A stretch of 8,623 nucleotides of DNA, taken from contig DASXXM010000588.1 of the NCBI GenBank assembly GCA_036503065.1, positions 1-8,623 of the forward strand. The letters are read 5' to 3'. Source of the DNA: DATEPR01 sp036503065. Its GTDB lineage: Bacteria > Actinomycetota > Actinomycetes > Mycobacteriales > Pseudonocardiaceae. Below, one piece after another: positions 1-5,671 of the stretch (position 1 is its first letter; the number at the start of each line of letters is the position of its first letter). The notes below the pieces were generated by a model. The model saw only the letters and a list, made by a program, of their open reading frames with translations. It had not been told where the DNA came from and made no database searches. The position numbers were made by a program, and so were the translations under genes.

Positions 1-873
1 ATCCTCACCGACTGGCTCGTGTGGTCCTTCTACGTCGACGACTACTTCGTCGACGCGTTCAAACACAGCGGTGATATCGCCGCCGCCAAGGATTATCTGG
101 CACGGGTCCCGCAGTTCATGCCGCTCGATCCGAGTCAGCAGACGCCGACGGCGACCAATCCGACCGAACGCGGGCTCGCCGGTCTGTGGCCCCGCACCGC
201 GCCGGCAATGTCCCACGCGTGGCGCCGCCGGTTCCGCCAGTACGTCGAGGACTGGCTCAACGGACACCTACTGGAGCTACGGCACATCAACGAGCACTAC
301 GTGACAAATCCGATCGAGTACCTGGAGATGAAACGCCGAATCAACGGCTCGACCTTCTTCGCGCGAGTGGTGGAGTACGCCCAACCGGCCGAGCTACCGG
401 AGGCGGTCGCCGACTGCCGGACAATACGATCATTGATAGCCGCCTTCGCCGACAGTGGCATCCTGATCAACGACATCTTCTCCTACCGGCGTGAGGTTGA
501 CGACGAGGGCGAGAACTCGAACATGGTGCTGGTACTACAGAAATCCCTCGGCTGCGACCTCCAGCAGGCCGTCGACGCGACCAACGACCTACTGACCGCG
601 CGGCTGCGACAACTGGAGTACATCGCCGACACCGAGATACCGGAGATGTGTGAGGTGTACGGCCTGACCAAGGAGGAACGAGTCAATGTACTGGGCTACG
701 CCAATGCCATCCAGGACTGGCTGCCCGGTTGGCTCGAATGGCACGAACGCGCCGGCCGCTACCTCACCGAAGACACCGCGGCGGTCACCCACCCGATCGC
801 ACGCCGGCTGTCCGGCCCCACCGGCTTCGGCACGGCCACCGCACGACGGCCGCTGGCCAGCACCGGAACCTGA
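1..873 (+). CDS. Germacradienol/geosmin-type sesquiterpene synthase, single domain, 5' end outside window
   Basis: Class I terpene cyclase, expected to ionise farnesyl diphosphate in the cytoplasm with Mg2+ and cyclise it. The frame is open to base 1, so the start is upstream; by comparison with the family roughly the first 80 residues are missing. Counting from the first codon here, the Asp-rich motif is DDYFVD at 13-18 (geosmin synthases usually have DDHFLE). The diphosphate-sensor arginine is R112 or R113. The NSE triad is N157, S161, E165 in NDIFSYRRE, followed by the DDEGENSN segment typical of the geosmin N-terminal domain. The closing RY pair is R253-Y254. The protein ends shortly after an LSGPTGFGT segment, which in bifunctional geosmin synthase is the linker to domain two. 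That second domain is absent, and the next gene is unrelated. The product is therefore probably germacradienol, germacradien-4-ol or a similar sesquiterpene rather than geosmin itself. Family call is strong; product is inferred. Confidence 0.88.
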   Translation: MLTDWLVWSFYVDDYFVDAFKHSGDIAAAKDYLARVPQFMPLDPSQQTPTATNPTERGLAGLWPRTAPAMSHAWRRRFRQYVEDWLNGHLLELRHINEHYVTNPIEYLEMKRRINGSTFFARVVEYAQPAELPEAVADCRTIRSLIAAFADSGILINDIFSYRREVDDEGENSNMVLVLQKSLGCDLQQAVDATNDLLTARLRQLEYIADTEIPEMCEVYGLTKEERVNVLGYANAIQDWLPGWLEWHERAGRYLTEDTAAVTHPIARRLSGPTGFGTATARRPLASTGT

Positions 874-881
874 CCCCGACA

Positions 882-927
882 GGAAACATTCATCCGGCGC
901 GAATCCTGACCAGACCGACGGAAACAT
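882..927. repeat. Direct repeat GGAAACAT, two copies
   Basis: The octamer GGAAACAT occurs at 882-889 and again at 920-927 in the 81-base gap between the terpene synthase and the methyltransferase. Both copies have GAC just upstream and CAT shortly after. The second copy places GGAAAC (920-925) 17 bases before the TAGGGT -10 box, i.e. at the -35 position. It may be a promoter element or activator site, or chance. Confidence 0.3.
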
Positions 928-942
928 GCCATGCCGACGCAG

Positions 943-948
943 TAGGGT
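943..948 (+). promoter_or_regulatory. -10 box of a leaderless promoter for the DUF574 methyltransferase
   Basis: TAGGGT fits the actinobacterial TANNNT -10 consensus and lies exactly six bases before the ATG at 955. Transcription would then start at or next to the A of the start codon. No Shine-Dalgarno sequence is present to compete with this reading. The -35 position (920-925) reads GGAAAC, which is not a TTGACA-type box. Confidence 0.55.
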
Positions 949-954
949 GGCGGG

Positions 955-1764
955 ATGGAGTTGCCGGGCTGGGTGCCCGAGGGTGTCGAGGTCACCGTGC
1001 CGAACGCGGCGCGGATGTACGACTACGCGCTGGGTGGCTATCACAATTTCGCGATCGACCGGGAGTTCGTCGAGCGGGCCGAGGAACTCATGCCCGGCGC
1101 GATCTCCAGCACGCACGCCAACCGCGCGTTCGTGCGGCGGGCGGTACGGTGGCTGGTCGACGCCGGGCTACGACAGTTCCTGGACATCGGTTCAGGCATT
1201 CCGACGCTGGGCAACGTCCATGAGGTCGCACAACGGATGGCGCCCGAGTCGCGGGTGATCTACGTCGACATCGATCCGGTCGCGGTTGCCCACAGCGGCG
1301 CGATCCTGGCCGACGACCCCGTGACCAGGGTGGTGTGGGGGGATCTGCGTCGTCCGGCGGAGATCCTCTACCACCCCGACGTGCTGGGATTTCTGGACTT
1401 CTCCCAGCCGGTCGCCGTGTTGCTCAACCTTGTGCTGCACTTCGTCTCCGACGAGGACGACCCGGCCGGCATCCTGGCCCGGGTGCGCGACGTGCTGGTG
1501 GCGGGCAGTCATCTCACCGTGACGCACGGTGCGCCGGTGCCGCAGCGGGCGTCGGAGCAGCAGCACGTGACCCGGATGTACCAGAGCACTCCCACCTCGC
1601 TGCATCTGCGCACTCGGGAACAGGTCGAGCAGATGCTGGCCGACTGGGAGTTGGTCGAGCCGGGCGTGGTGCCGGTCACCGAGTGGCATCCCGATCCGGA
1701 CGATGACGGCGTTTCACCACAACCAGGCATCCTCGCGGCCATCGCGAAGGTCCCCCGAGCGTAA
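955..1764 (+). CDS. SAM-dependent methyltransferase, DUF574 / Methyltransf_19 family
   Basis: Predicted cytoplasmic Rossmann-fold methyltransferase of 269 residues, the usual size for this actinobacteria-restricted family. The N-terminus has the family signature PNAARMYDYALGGYHNFAIDR (about residues 14-34). SAM-binding motif I is DIGSG at 77-81 within FLDIGSGIPTLGNVHE. Motif II is VDIDP at 104-108, whose acidic residue should hold the SAM ribose. The NLVLHF strand starts at N158. The ATG at 955 is chosen because the signature follows closely and a -10 box lies six bases upstream. The substrate is unknown for almost all members, which are abundant paralogues in actinomycetes. Its position after the terpene synthase does not make it a prenyl-diphosphate methyltransferase: those belong to a different sequence family. 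No clear terminator follows. Confidence 0.9.
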   Translation: MELPGWVPEGVEVTVPNAARMYDYALGGYHNFAIDREFVERAEELMPGAISSTHANRAFVRRAVRWLVDAGLRQFLDIGSGIPTLGNVHEVAQRMAPESRVIYVDIDPVAVAHSGAILADDPVTRVVWGDLRRPAEILYHPDVLGFLDFSQPVAVLLNLVLHFVSDEDDPAGILARVRDVLVAGSHLTVTHGAPVPQRASEQQHVTRMYQSTPTSLHLRTREQVEQMLADWELVEPGVVPVTEWHPDPDDDGVSPQPGILAAIAKVPRA

Positions 1765-1869
1765 CTTCGCCCTGGATTTCCGCTCGCCCTGCGAGAACAA
1801 TGGCAGCGCCGGACGCCACCAACTGGACCATCTGAAACGCCGCCCACCCCGAGAGCAGTCCGTGATCCG

Positions 1870-3666
1870 ATGACCGAGCAGGACACCGCACCGGCTGACG
1901 TCCCCGACCGCGAGGCGCGACTGGCCGCGCTCGTGCAGGTGTGGGACCGCCGGATCGCCGAAGTCAACTTCGTACCGCGAGGCAGGGCACACGCACGGTC
2001 GGTGCTGGACACGACGCTGCGGCGACTGCTGGCCGCGCTGCGCGCCGACCCGTTCGACGCCCGTGCCGGGCACCGGCTGGGCACGGACCTGGTGGCCGGC
2101 CAGATCGCCGCACCCCGAGCGCTCGGCCGCACCCTGAGCCTGCTCGGCGAACGGCTGCCGGTCGAACTGGGCATCGGTGACCCCTGCGTGCGGAGCCGAC
2201 TCGCCGAGTTGCTGGGCCAACTGGCCATCGGATTCACCGAGGCGTTGCGGGAAGGCGCGCTCACCGCGGCGGAGGACATCAACCGGGCCGAGCGAACCGC
2301 GTGGCGCGAGCAGCAGCACGGGTTGCAGCAACGCCTGCAGCACGCGCTGTTGTACGACCAGCGCACCGACCTGCCCAACCGCGCCCACCTGACCCGCTGG
2401 CTGACCGACACGATCGCAGGCGCGCCGGACGATGCCCGGCTGGGCCTGTGCCTGGTGGCGCTGGACCGGTTCACGGTGATCACGGAGAGCCTCGGTACCC
2501 AGCGCGCCGAGACGCTGCTGGTCCGCGTGGCACACCGGCTGGGTGTGCTGGCCGAGAAACACGGTTACTTCCTCGCCCATCTCGGCGAGGAGGTCTTCGC
2601 CATCGCCGTACCCCGGACCACCAGCCGCGACCACATGGTGAAGGTCGCCGACGGGGCACTACGCGTGCTGAGCGACCCGTTCCGGCTCGACGGCCACCGG
2701 ATCACGCTGCGGGGCAGCGCCGGGATCGTGGCGCAGCAGGTGCCCAGCACCGGCGCGGAGGAGTTGCTGCGGGCAGCGGACATCAGCCTGGGCTGGGCAA
2801 GAGCCCAGCCGGCCACGCATCGCCAGTGTGGCCGGTGGGCAGTCTTCGAGGCCGACCGCCACGCCGCCGAGGTACGCCGGCACGCCATCACCGCGGCCAT
2901 GCCCGGCGCGCTGGAGGGCGGTGAGTTCACCCTGGACTACCAGCCGCTGATCCGACTGTCCGACGGCACGCTGGCCGGCGTCGAGGCGTTGGCCCGCTGG
3001 CGACACGCCGAGTTCGGCCAGATCAGCCCGGCGCAGTTCATCCCGGCCGCGGAGGACACCGGCCTGATCGTGCCGCTGGGCATGGCACTGCTGCGTCAGG
3101 CGTGCACCCAGGCCGTGGCATGGCGGCAGGCCGTCGGCGCCACACCCGTGATCAGCGTCAACCTCTCTGTGGTGCAACTACACGACCCGAGCACCACCCC
3201 AACCGTGGCCGCCGTACTGCGCGACACCGGCTGGCCGGCCGAGTTGCTACAGCTGGAGATCACGGAAAGCGCGATTATCGGCAGCGGCGACGAGGCATTG
3301 GACGCCCTGCACACGCTGGCCGGCCTCGGCATCCGGCTGGCCATCGACGACTTCGGCACTGGTTACTCGAGCCTGGCCTATCTGGCCGAACTGCCGGTCC
3401 ACAACCTGAAGCTGGCGGCGAGCTTCCTGTCCGGCATCGCCACGCCGACCCCGGCCCGCAGGTCCAACCGAACCATCCTGCCCGCGCTGATCAACCTGAG
3501 CCACGACCTCGGCCTCACCGCCACCGCGGAGGGCGTCGAAACCCCCTACCAGGCTGAACACCTGCGACACCTGGGCTGCGATTTGGGCCAGGGCTACCAT
3601 CTCGGCCGCCCGGTGCCCGCCGCACGAATCACCGAACTGCTCGCGACCGCGGCAACGACCCGCTGA
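1870..3666 (+). CDS. GGDEF-EAL protein: degenerate diguanylate cyclase domain, likely c-di-GMP phosphodiesterase
   Basis: A 598-residue protein with no evident signal peptide or membrane segment. Residues 1 to about 155 form an alpha-helical N-terminal region I do not recognise, ending in a Gln-rich coiled stretch. A GGDEF domain follows (about 160-325) with GEEVF at 239-243 in place of GGDEF; the metal-binding and guanine-binding residues of the LDxDxFKxINDxxGH region are also changed and no RxxD inhibitory site is seen. Cyclase activity is therefore unlikely. The EAL domain (about 340-590) keeps E372-A-L with R376, N431, E463, D493-D494, K514, E554, E557 and Q574. The usual KIDRSF, however, reads KLAASF (514-519), losing a conserved Asp. 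It probably hydrolyses c-di-GMP to pGpG, with the dead GGDEF domain as a possible GTP-sensing module. ATG 1870 is the first usable start in a frame open from the preceding stop; no good Shine-Dalgarno is visible. Confidence 0.88.
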   Translation: MTEQDTAPADVPDREARLAALVQVWDRRIAEVNFVPRGRAHARSVLDTTLRRLLAALRADPFDARAGHRLGTDLVAGQIAAPRALGRTLSLLGERLPVELGIGDPCVRSRLAELLGQLAIGFTEALREGALTAAEDINRAERTAWREQQHGLQQRLQHALLYDQRTDLPNRAHLTRWLTDTIAGAPDDARLGLCLVALDRFTVITESLGTQRAETLLVRVAHRLGVLAEKHGYFLAHLGEEVFAIAVPRTTSRDHMVKVADGALRVLSDPFRLDGHRITLRGSAGIVAQQVPSTGAEELLRAADISLGWARAQPATHRQCGRWAVFEADRHAAEVRRHAITAAMPGALEGGEFTLDYQPLIRLSDGTLAGVEALARWRHAEFGQISPAQFIPAAEDTGLIVPLGMALLRQACTQAVAWRQAVGATPVISVNLSVVQLHDPSTTPTVAAVLRDTGWPAELLQLEITESAIIGSGDEALDALHTLAGLGIRLAIDDFGTGYSSLAYLAELPVHNLKLAASFLSGIATPTPARRSNRTILPALINLSHDLGLTATAEGVETPYQAEHLRHLGCDLGQGYHLGRPVPAARITELLATAATTR

Positions 3667-3678
3667 TCCGTCGCGACA

Positions 3679-3902
3679 ATACCCGCCAACGAACTGGCAC
3701 CGGAACAGGCGGAAGCCGAACTGGAATCGCTCGTGGACGCGCATATCCTGCGCAATGCCACGGACGGCCACTATCCGGTGACGCCCTGCCCCAACTGTTC
3801 GCAAGAGAACTCCTGCGCGCCGACGATCCGGCTCGCATACCCGGTCCCCGACGTGACGCCTCATTGCGGCCGACGGTCCCACTGTTCACCCGCGTCACAT
3901 AA
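3679..3902 (+). pseudogene. Frameshifted C-terminal relic of an NB-ARC (STAND / AfsR-like) regulator
   Basis: This fills most of the 309-base gap before the membrane protein. From 3679 the first frame reads a winged-helix-like segment containing EQAEAELESLVDAHIL and then DGHYPV, ending near 3780. Shifting by one base, the reading from 3783 continues ALPQLFARELLRADDPAR and stops at TAA 3900-3902. Joined, this matches the pattern at the end of actinobacterial NB-ARC regulators: a helix pair with LVDAxLL, then GRYRxHDLLRLFAREL. A one-base deletion around 3781 would explain the break; restoring it could regenerate the expected His after the wing strand. No nucleotide-binding motifs survive upstream, where the EAL gene occupies the DNA. 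Identification rests on remembered family patterns only. The alternative is chance coding-like sequence. Confidence 0.5.
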
Positions 3903-3963
3903 TGGACCGCCGCGGCCCGGCGAAACCCTTATCCACCAGGACACCGTCCGGCGGATCGCCGGA

Positions 3964-3969
3964 TATGAT
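3964..3969 (+). promoter_or_regulatory. -10 box of a leaderless promoter for the DMT-like membrane protein
   Basis: TATGAT is a near-consensus -10 hexamer in otherwise GC-rich DNA and lies exactly six bases before GTG 3976. No ribosome-binding sequence precedes the GTG. No convincing -35 box is seen. This site also argues against starting the gene further upstream. Confidence 0.6.
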
Positions 3970-3975
3970 CAAGCG

Positions 3976-4824
3976 GTGTACTGGGGCCTGGCGGGCGCGC
4001 TGTTCTCGGCGGTCTGCTGCGGTGTCGCGTCGGTGATGCAGGCCGTCGCGGTGCGGGCGAGCGGGGACCTCGGCCGCGGGTTCGATCCTCGATTCCTGGT
4101 GCGGTTGCTCGGTCAGTGGCGCTACCTCGGTGGGCTCGCGCTCAATCTGGTCGGGTTGCTCGCCCAGGTGGGCGCGCTGCGCTCGCTGCCGCTGTTCGTG
4201 GCCCAGGCGACCCAGTCGGCGGCGATTCCGGTGACCGCGGTGGTGGCGGTGTGGTGGTTCGGGTTGCGGATGCGCCGCGTCGAATGGACCGCGGTCGTGC
4301 TGGTGTGCGTGGGGTTGTCGCTGCTCGGGGTGGCCTCGTGGGGGGCCGGCAGCGGCCGGCCCGGGGTGGCCTTCCACTGGGCGTTGCTGGTCGGCACCGG
4401 TGTGCTGACCCTGCTCGCGGTGGCCGCGGACCGGCTGACGGGCCGGTCCCGCAGCGCGGTGCTCGGCCTGATCAGCGGCCTTGGGTTCGGTGCGGTGGGT
4501 ATCGCGATCCGGGTGCTCCCGGGTTTCTGGCCGGCCACCGTGGCGGCGGATCCGGCTGCCTACGCCATCGTCGTGGCAGGCGTCAGCGCCACCTGGTGCT
4601 ACGCGGCGGCGCTGCAACGCGGCGACGTGATCGCGCCAACGGCGATGATGTTGATCGGTACCACCGTGCCACCGGCGTTGATCGGCGAGTTGGTGCTGGG
4701 TGATCAGGCGCGGCCGGGCTGGGCCGCGGTGGCGTTCCTCGGGTTCGTGATCGCGGTGGGCGGCGCGCTCACCCTGGCGCGGTTCGGGCACGTCGAGGTC
4801 ACCTCGACGCAGGCCGCGACGTAA
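3976..4824 (+). CDS. Multi-pass membrane protein resembling DMT/EamA-type transporters
   Basis: A 282-residue integral membrane protein with about nine or ten hydrophobic segments. Approximate helices are 3-25, 50-70, 72-97, 103-121, then segments beginning around residues 130, 155, 195, 220 and 245. The first helix is followed by a short loop rich in Arg and Gly; the third contains LPLFVAQATQSAAIPVTA, a pattern typical of actinobacterial DMT-like proteins. The fourth begins after a basic RMRRVEW loop. Repeated helix pairs suggest the usual DMT internal duplication. The transported substrate cannot be told. The frame is open further upstream (a GTG at 3733 would give 363 residues), but that extension has no membrane or domain character and reads through the regulator relic, so GTG 3976 is preferred. 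It is probably a single-gene transcript. Confidence 0.78.
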   Translation: MYWGLAGALFSAVCCGVASVMQAVAVRASGDLGRGFDPRFLVRLLGQWRYLGGLALNLVGLLAQVGALRSLPLFVAQATQSAAIPVTAVVAVWWFGLRMRRVEWTAVVLVCVGLSLLGVASWGAGSGRPGVAFHWALLVGTGVLTLLAVAADRLTGRSRSAVLGLISGLGFGAVGIAIRVLPGFWPATVAADPAAYAIVVAGVSATWCYAAALQRGDVIAPTAMMLIGTTVPPALIGELVLGDQARPGWAAVAFLGFVIAVGGALTLARFGHVEVTSTQAAT

Positions 4825-4861
4825 ACCCACGAGCATCGTCAATTCGGCATTACCGGACGAG

Positions 4862-4880
4862 CGCGGAAGGCTTCGCCGCG
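4862..4880. repeat. Short inverted repeat overlapping the promoter of the F420 reductase-like gene
   Basis: CGCGG (4862-4866) and CCGCG (4876-4880) are complementary arms around AAGGCTTCG, whose AAG and CTT can pair further. No T-run follows, so an intrinsic terminator for the membrane-protein gene is not well supported. It overlaps the proposed -35 element at 4872-4877 and could instead be an operator. Confidence 0.25.
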
Positions 4881-4900
4881 GTCGTGGAATAGGCTAATCT
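4872..4900 (+). promoter_or_regulatory. Candidate promoter for the F420 reductase-like gene
   Basis: TTCGCC (4872-4877) is spaced 17 bases from TAATCT (4895-4900). TAGGCT at 4890-4895 is an alternative -10. This is the most A+T-rich part of the gap. Transcripts would carry a leader of about 25 bases that includes the Shine-Dalgarno at 4921. Confidence 0.4.
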
Positions 4901-4920
4901 GAGGGCTCCCGAACAACCTG

Positions 4921-4925
4921 AGGAG
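4921..4925 (+). promoter_or_regulatory. Shine-Dalgarno sequence fixing the GTG start at 4931
   Basis: AGGAG lies five bases before GTG 4931. The encoded protein starts MKIGIIGAG, with the nucleotide-binding strand at the very N-terminus as the family requires, so this site decides the start. Confidence 0.8.
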
Positions 4926-4930
4926 TAACG

Positions 4931-5587
4931 GTGAAGATTGGCATCATCGGCGCCGGAATGATCGGTGGGACGTTGACGAGGCGGCTTTGTTCACTTGGCC
5001 ACGCAGTCCAGGTGGCAAACTCACGAAGTCCACAGACTCTCGCCGATCTGGCTGGCGAAACCGGTGCTACCGCGGTATGGGCGGCGCAGGCCGCGGATGA
5101 TACCGATCTTGTCATCGTCACCATCCCGCAGAAGAGCGTGCCCGACCTGGCACCCGGCATTCTCGGTGGTGCGCGGCCCGGTGCCCCGGTCATCGACACC
5201 AACAATTACTATCCCCAGCGGGACGGGCATATCGCCGGCATCGAGGCCGGCACACCGGAAAGTGTGTGGGTGGCCGAACAGTTGGGCGCGCCGGTCGTGA
5301 AGGTGTTCAACACAATCTGGTACAAGCGTCTGCTGAACAACGGCAAGCCGAAAGGTGCCGCAGGCCGTATCGCGCTACCGGTCGCGGGCGCGGCAGGGCC
5401 CGGCAAGCAGCAGGTCTTCAACCTGGTCGAAGAATTGGGATTCGACCCGGTCGACGGCGGCACCCTGGCGGATTCCTGGCGCCAGCAACCGGGCACCCCC
5501 GCCTACGCCAAGGACTTCGGCATCGAGGAGACCCTGATCGCGCTCGCCGAAGCCAGGCCGGGACGTGCCAAGGAGTTCCGGGCATAG
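4931..5587 (+). CDS. NADPH-dependent F420 reductase-like oxidoreductase (NAD(P)-binding)
   Basis: A 218-residue cytoplasmic Rossmann protein of the F420-dependent NADP reductase family (F420_oxidored domain). The dinucleotide-binding loop is GAGMIG at residues 7-12. After the second strand, NSRS (30-33) offers Ser and Arg of the kind that bind the 2'-phosphate of NADP(H). The central part reads VIVTIPQKSV and DTNNYYPQRDG, followed by a KVFNTIW segment, all typical of this family. The expected reaction is hydride transfer between NADPH and coenzyme F420. Some relatives act on other substrates, so the exact activity is not proven. The next gene, 84 bases downstream on the same strand, encodes an LLM-class F420-dependent enzyme, which supports the F420 assignment. 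It has its own promoter and ribosome-binding site. Confidence 0.82.
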   Translation: MKIGIIGAGMIGGTLTRRLCSLGHAVQVANSRSPQTLADLAGETGATAVWAAQAADDTDLVIVTIPQKSVPDLAPGILGGARPGAPVIDTNNYYPQRDGHIAGIEAGTPESVWVAEQLGAPVVKVFNTIWYKRLLNNGKPKGAAGRIALPVAGAAGPGKQQVFNLVEELGFDPVDGGTLADSWRQQPGTPAYAKDFGIEETLIALAEARPGRAKEFRA

Positions 5588-5607
5588 CCGACCCCCTGCC
5601 CAACACG

Positions 5608-5619
5608 GGTCATGTGACC
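5608..5619. promoter_or_regulatory. Palindromic site GGTCA-TG-TGACC upstream of the LLM oxidoreductase
   Basis: Five-base perfect arms with a two-base centre, 21 bases after the reductase stop. Its size and symmetry suit a dimeric repressor such as TetR, GntR or MarR, but no known consensus is claimed. It directly abuts the longer inverted repeat beginning at 5620. Confidence 0.35.
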
Positions 5620-5651
5620 GGCGCCACGCCTTTGACCACCGTCGTGGCGCC
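5620..5651. repeat. Perfect 9-bp inverted repeat between the reductase and LLM genes
   Basis: GGCGCCACG (5620-5628) and CGTGGCGCC (5643-5651) are exact reverse complements around a 14-base loop. The loop holds TTGACC (5632-5637), which resembles a -35 box, although no -10 is seen at the proper distance. As RNA this would be a strong GC hairpin 32 bases after the reductase stop, but no U-run follows. It may be an attenuating or terminator-like structure, or a bipartite operator. Confidence 0.45.
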
Positions 5652-5671
5652 CGTCCGCCACACACTGGACC

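Noticed and set aside
1..1764. A 2-methylisoborneol-like pair: terpene synthase plus prenyl-diphosphate methyltransferase
   Set aside because: The methyltransferase carries the DUF574 signature, not that of GPP methyltransferases, and the cyclase has geosmin/germacradienol-type motifs. The genes also have separate promoter signals.
1765..1869. Possible N-terminal extension of the GGDEF-EAL protein, as the frame is open back to the methyltransferase stop
   Set aside because: No ATG or GTG start codon occurs in that frame before 1870, and the translated stretch is Pro/Arg-rich without domain character.
1509..2634. Minus-strand open frames opposite the methyltransferase end and GGDEF-EAL start
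   Set aside because: Low-complexity Ser/Arg-rich or Gln/Gly-rich translations, explained by the GC-rich sense genes.
3629..3898. Minus-strand small ORF in the gap after the GGDEF-EAL gene
   Set aside because: Arg/Ser/Pro-rich with no motif or ribosome-binding site; the plus-strand regulator relic explains the coding-like composition better.
3733..3975. N-terminal extension of the membrane protein with a CPNC...C cluster resembling a zinc-binding motif
   Set aside because: The cysteines arise in the wrong frame of the regulator relic; the adjacent frame reads LPQLFARELL there. The -10 box at 3964 and the first membrane helix fix the start at 3976.
3895..4842. Minus-strand open frame of 315 codons opposite the membrane protein
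   Set aside because: Composition is dominated by Arg, His, Pro and Gln with no domain pattern; it is the antisense shadow of the membrane-protein gene.
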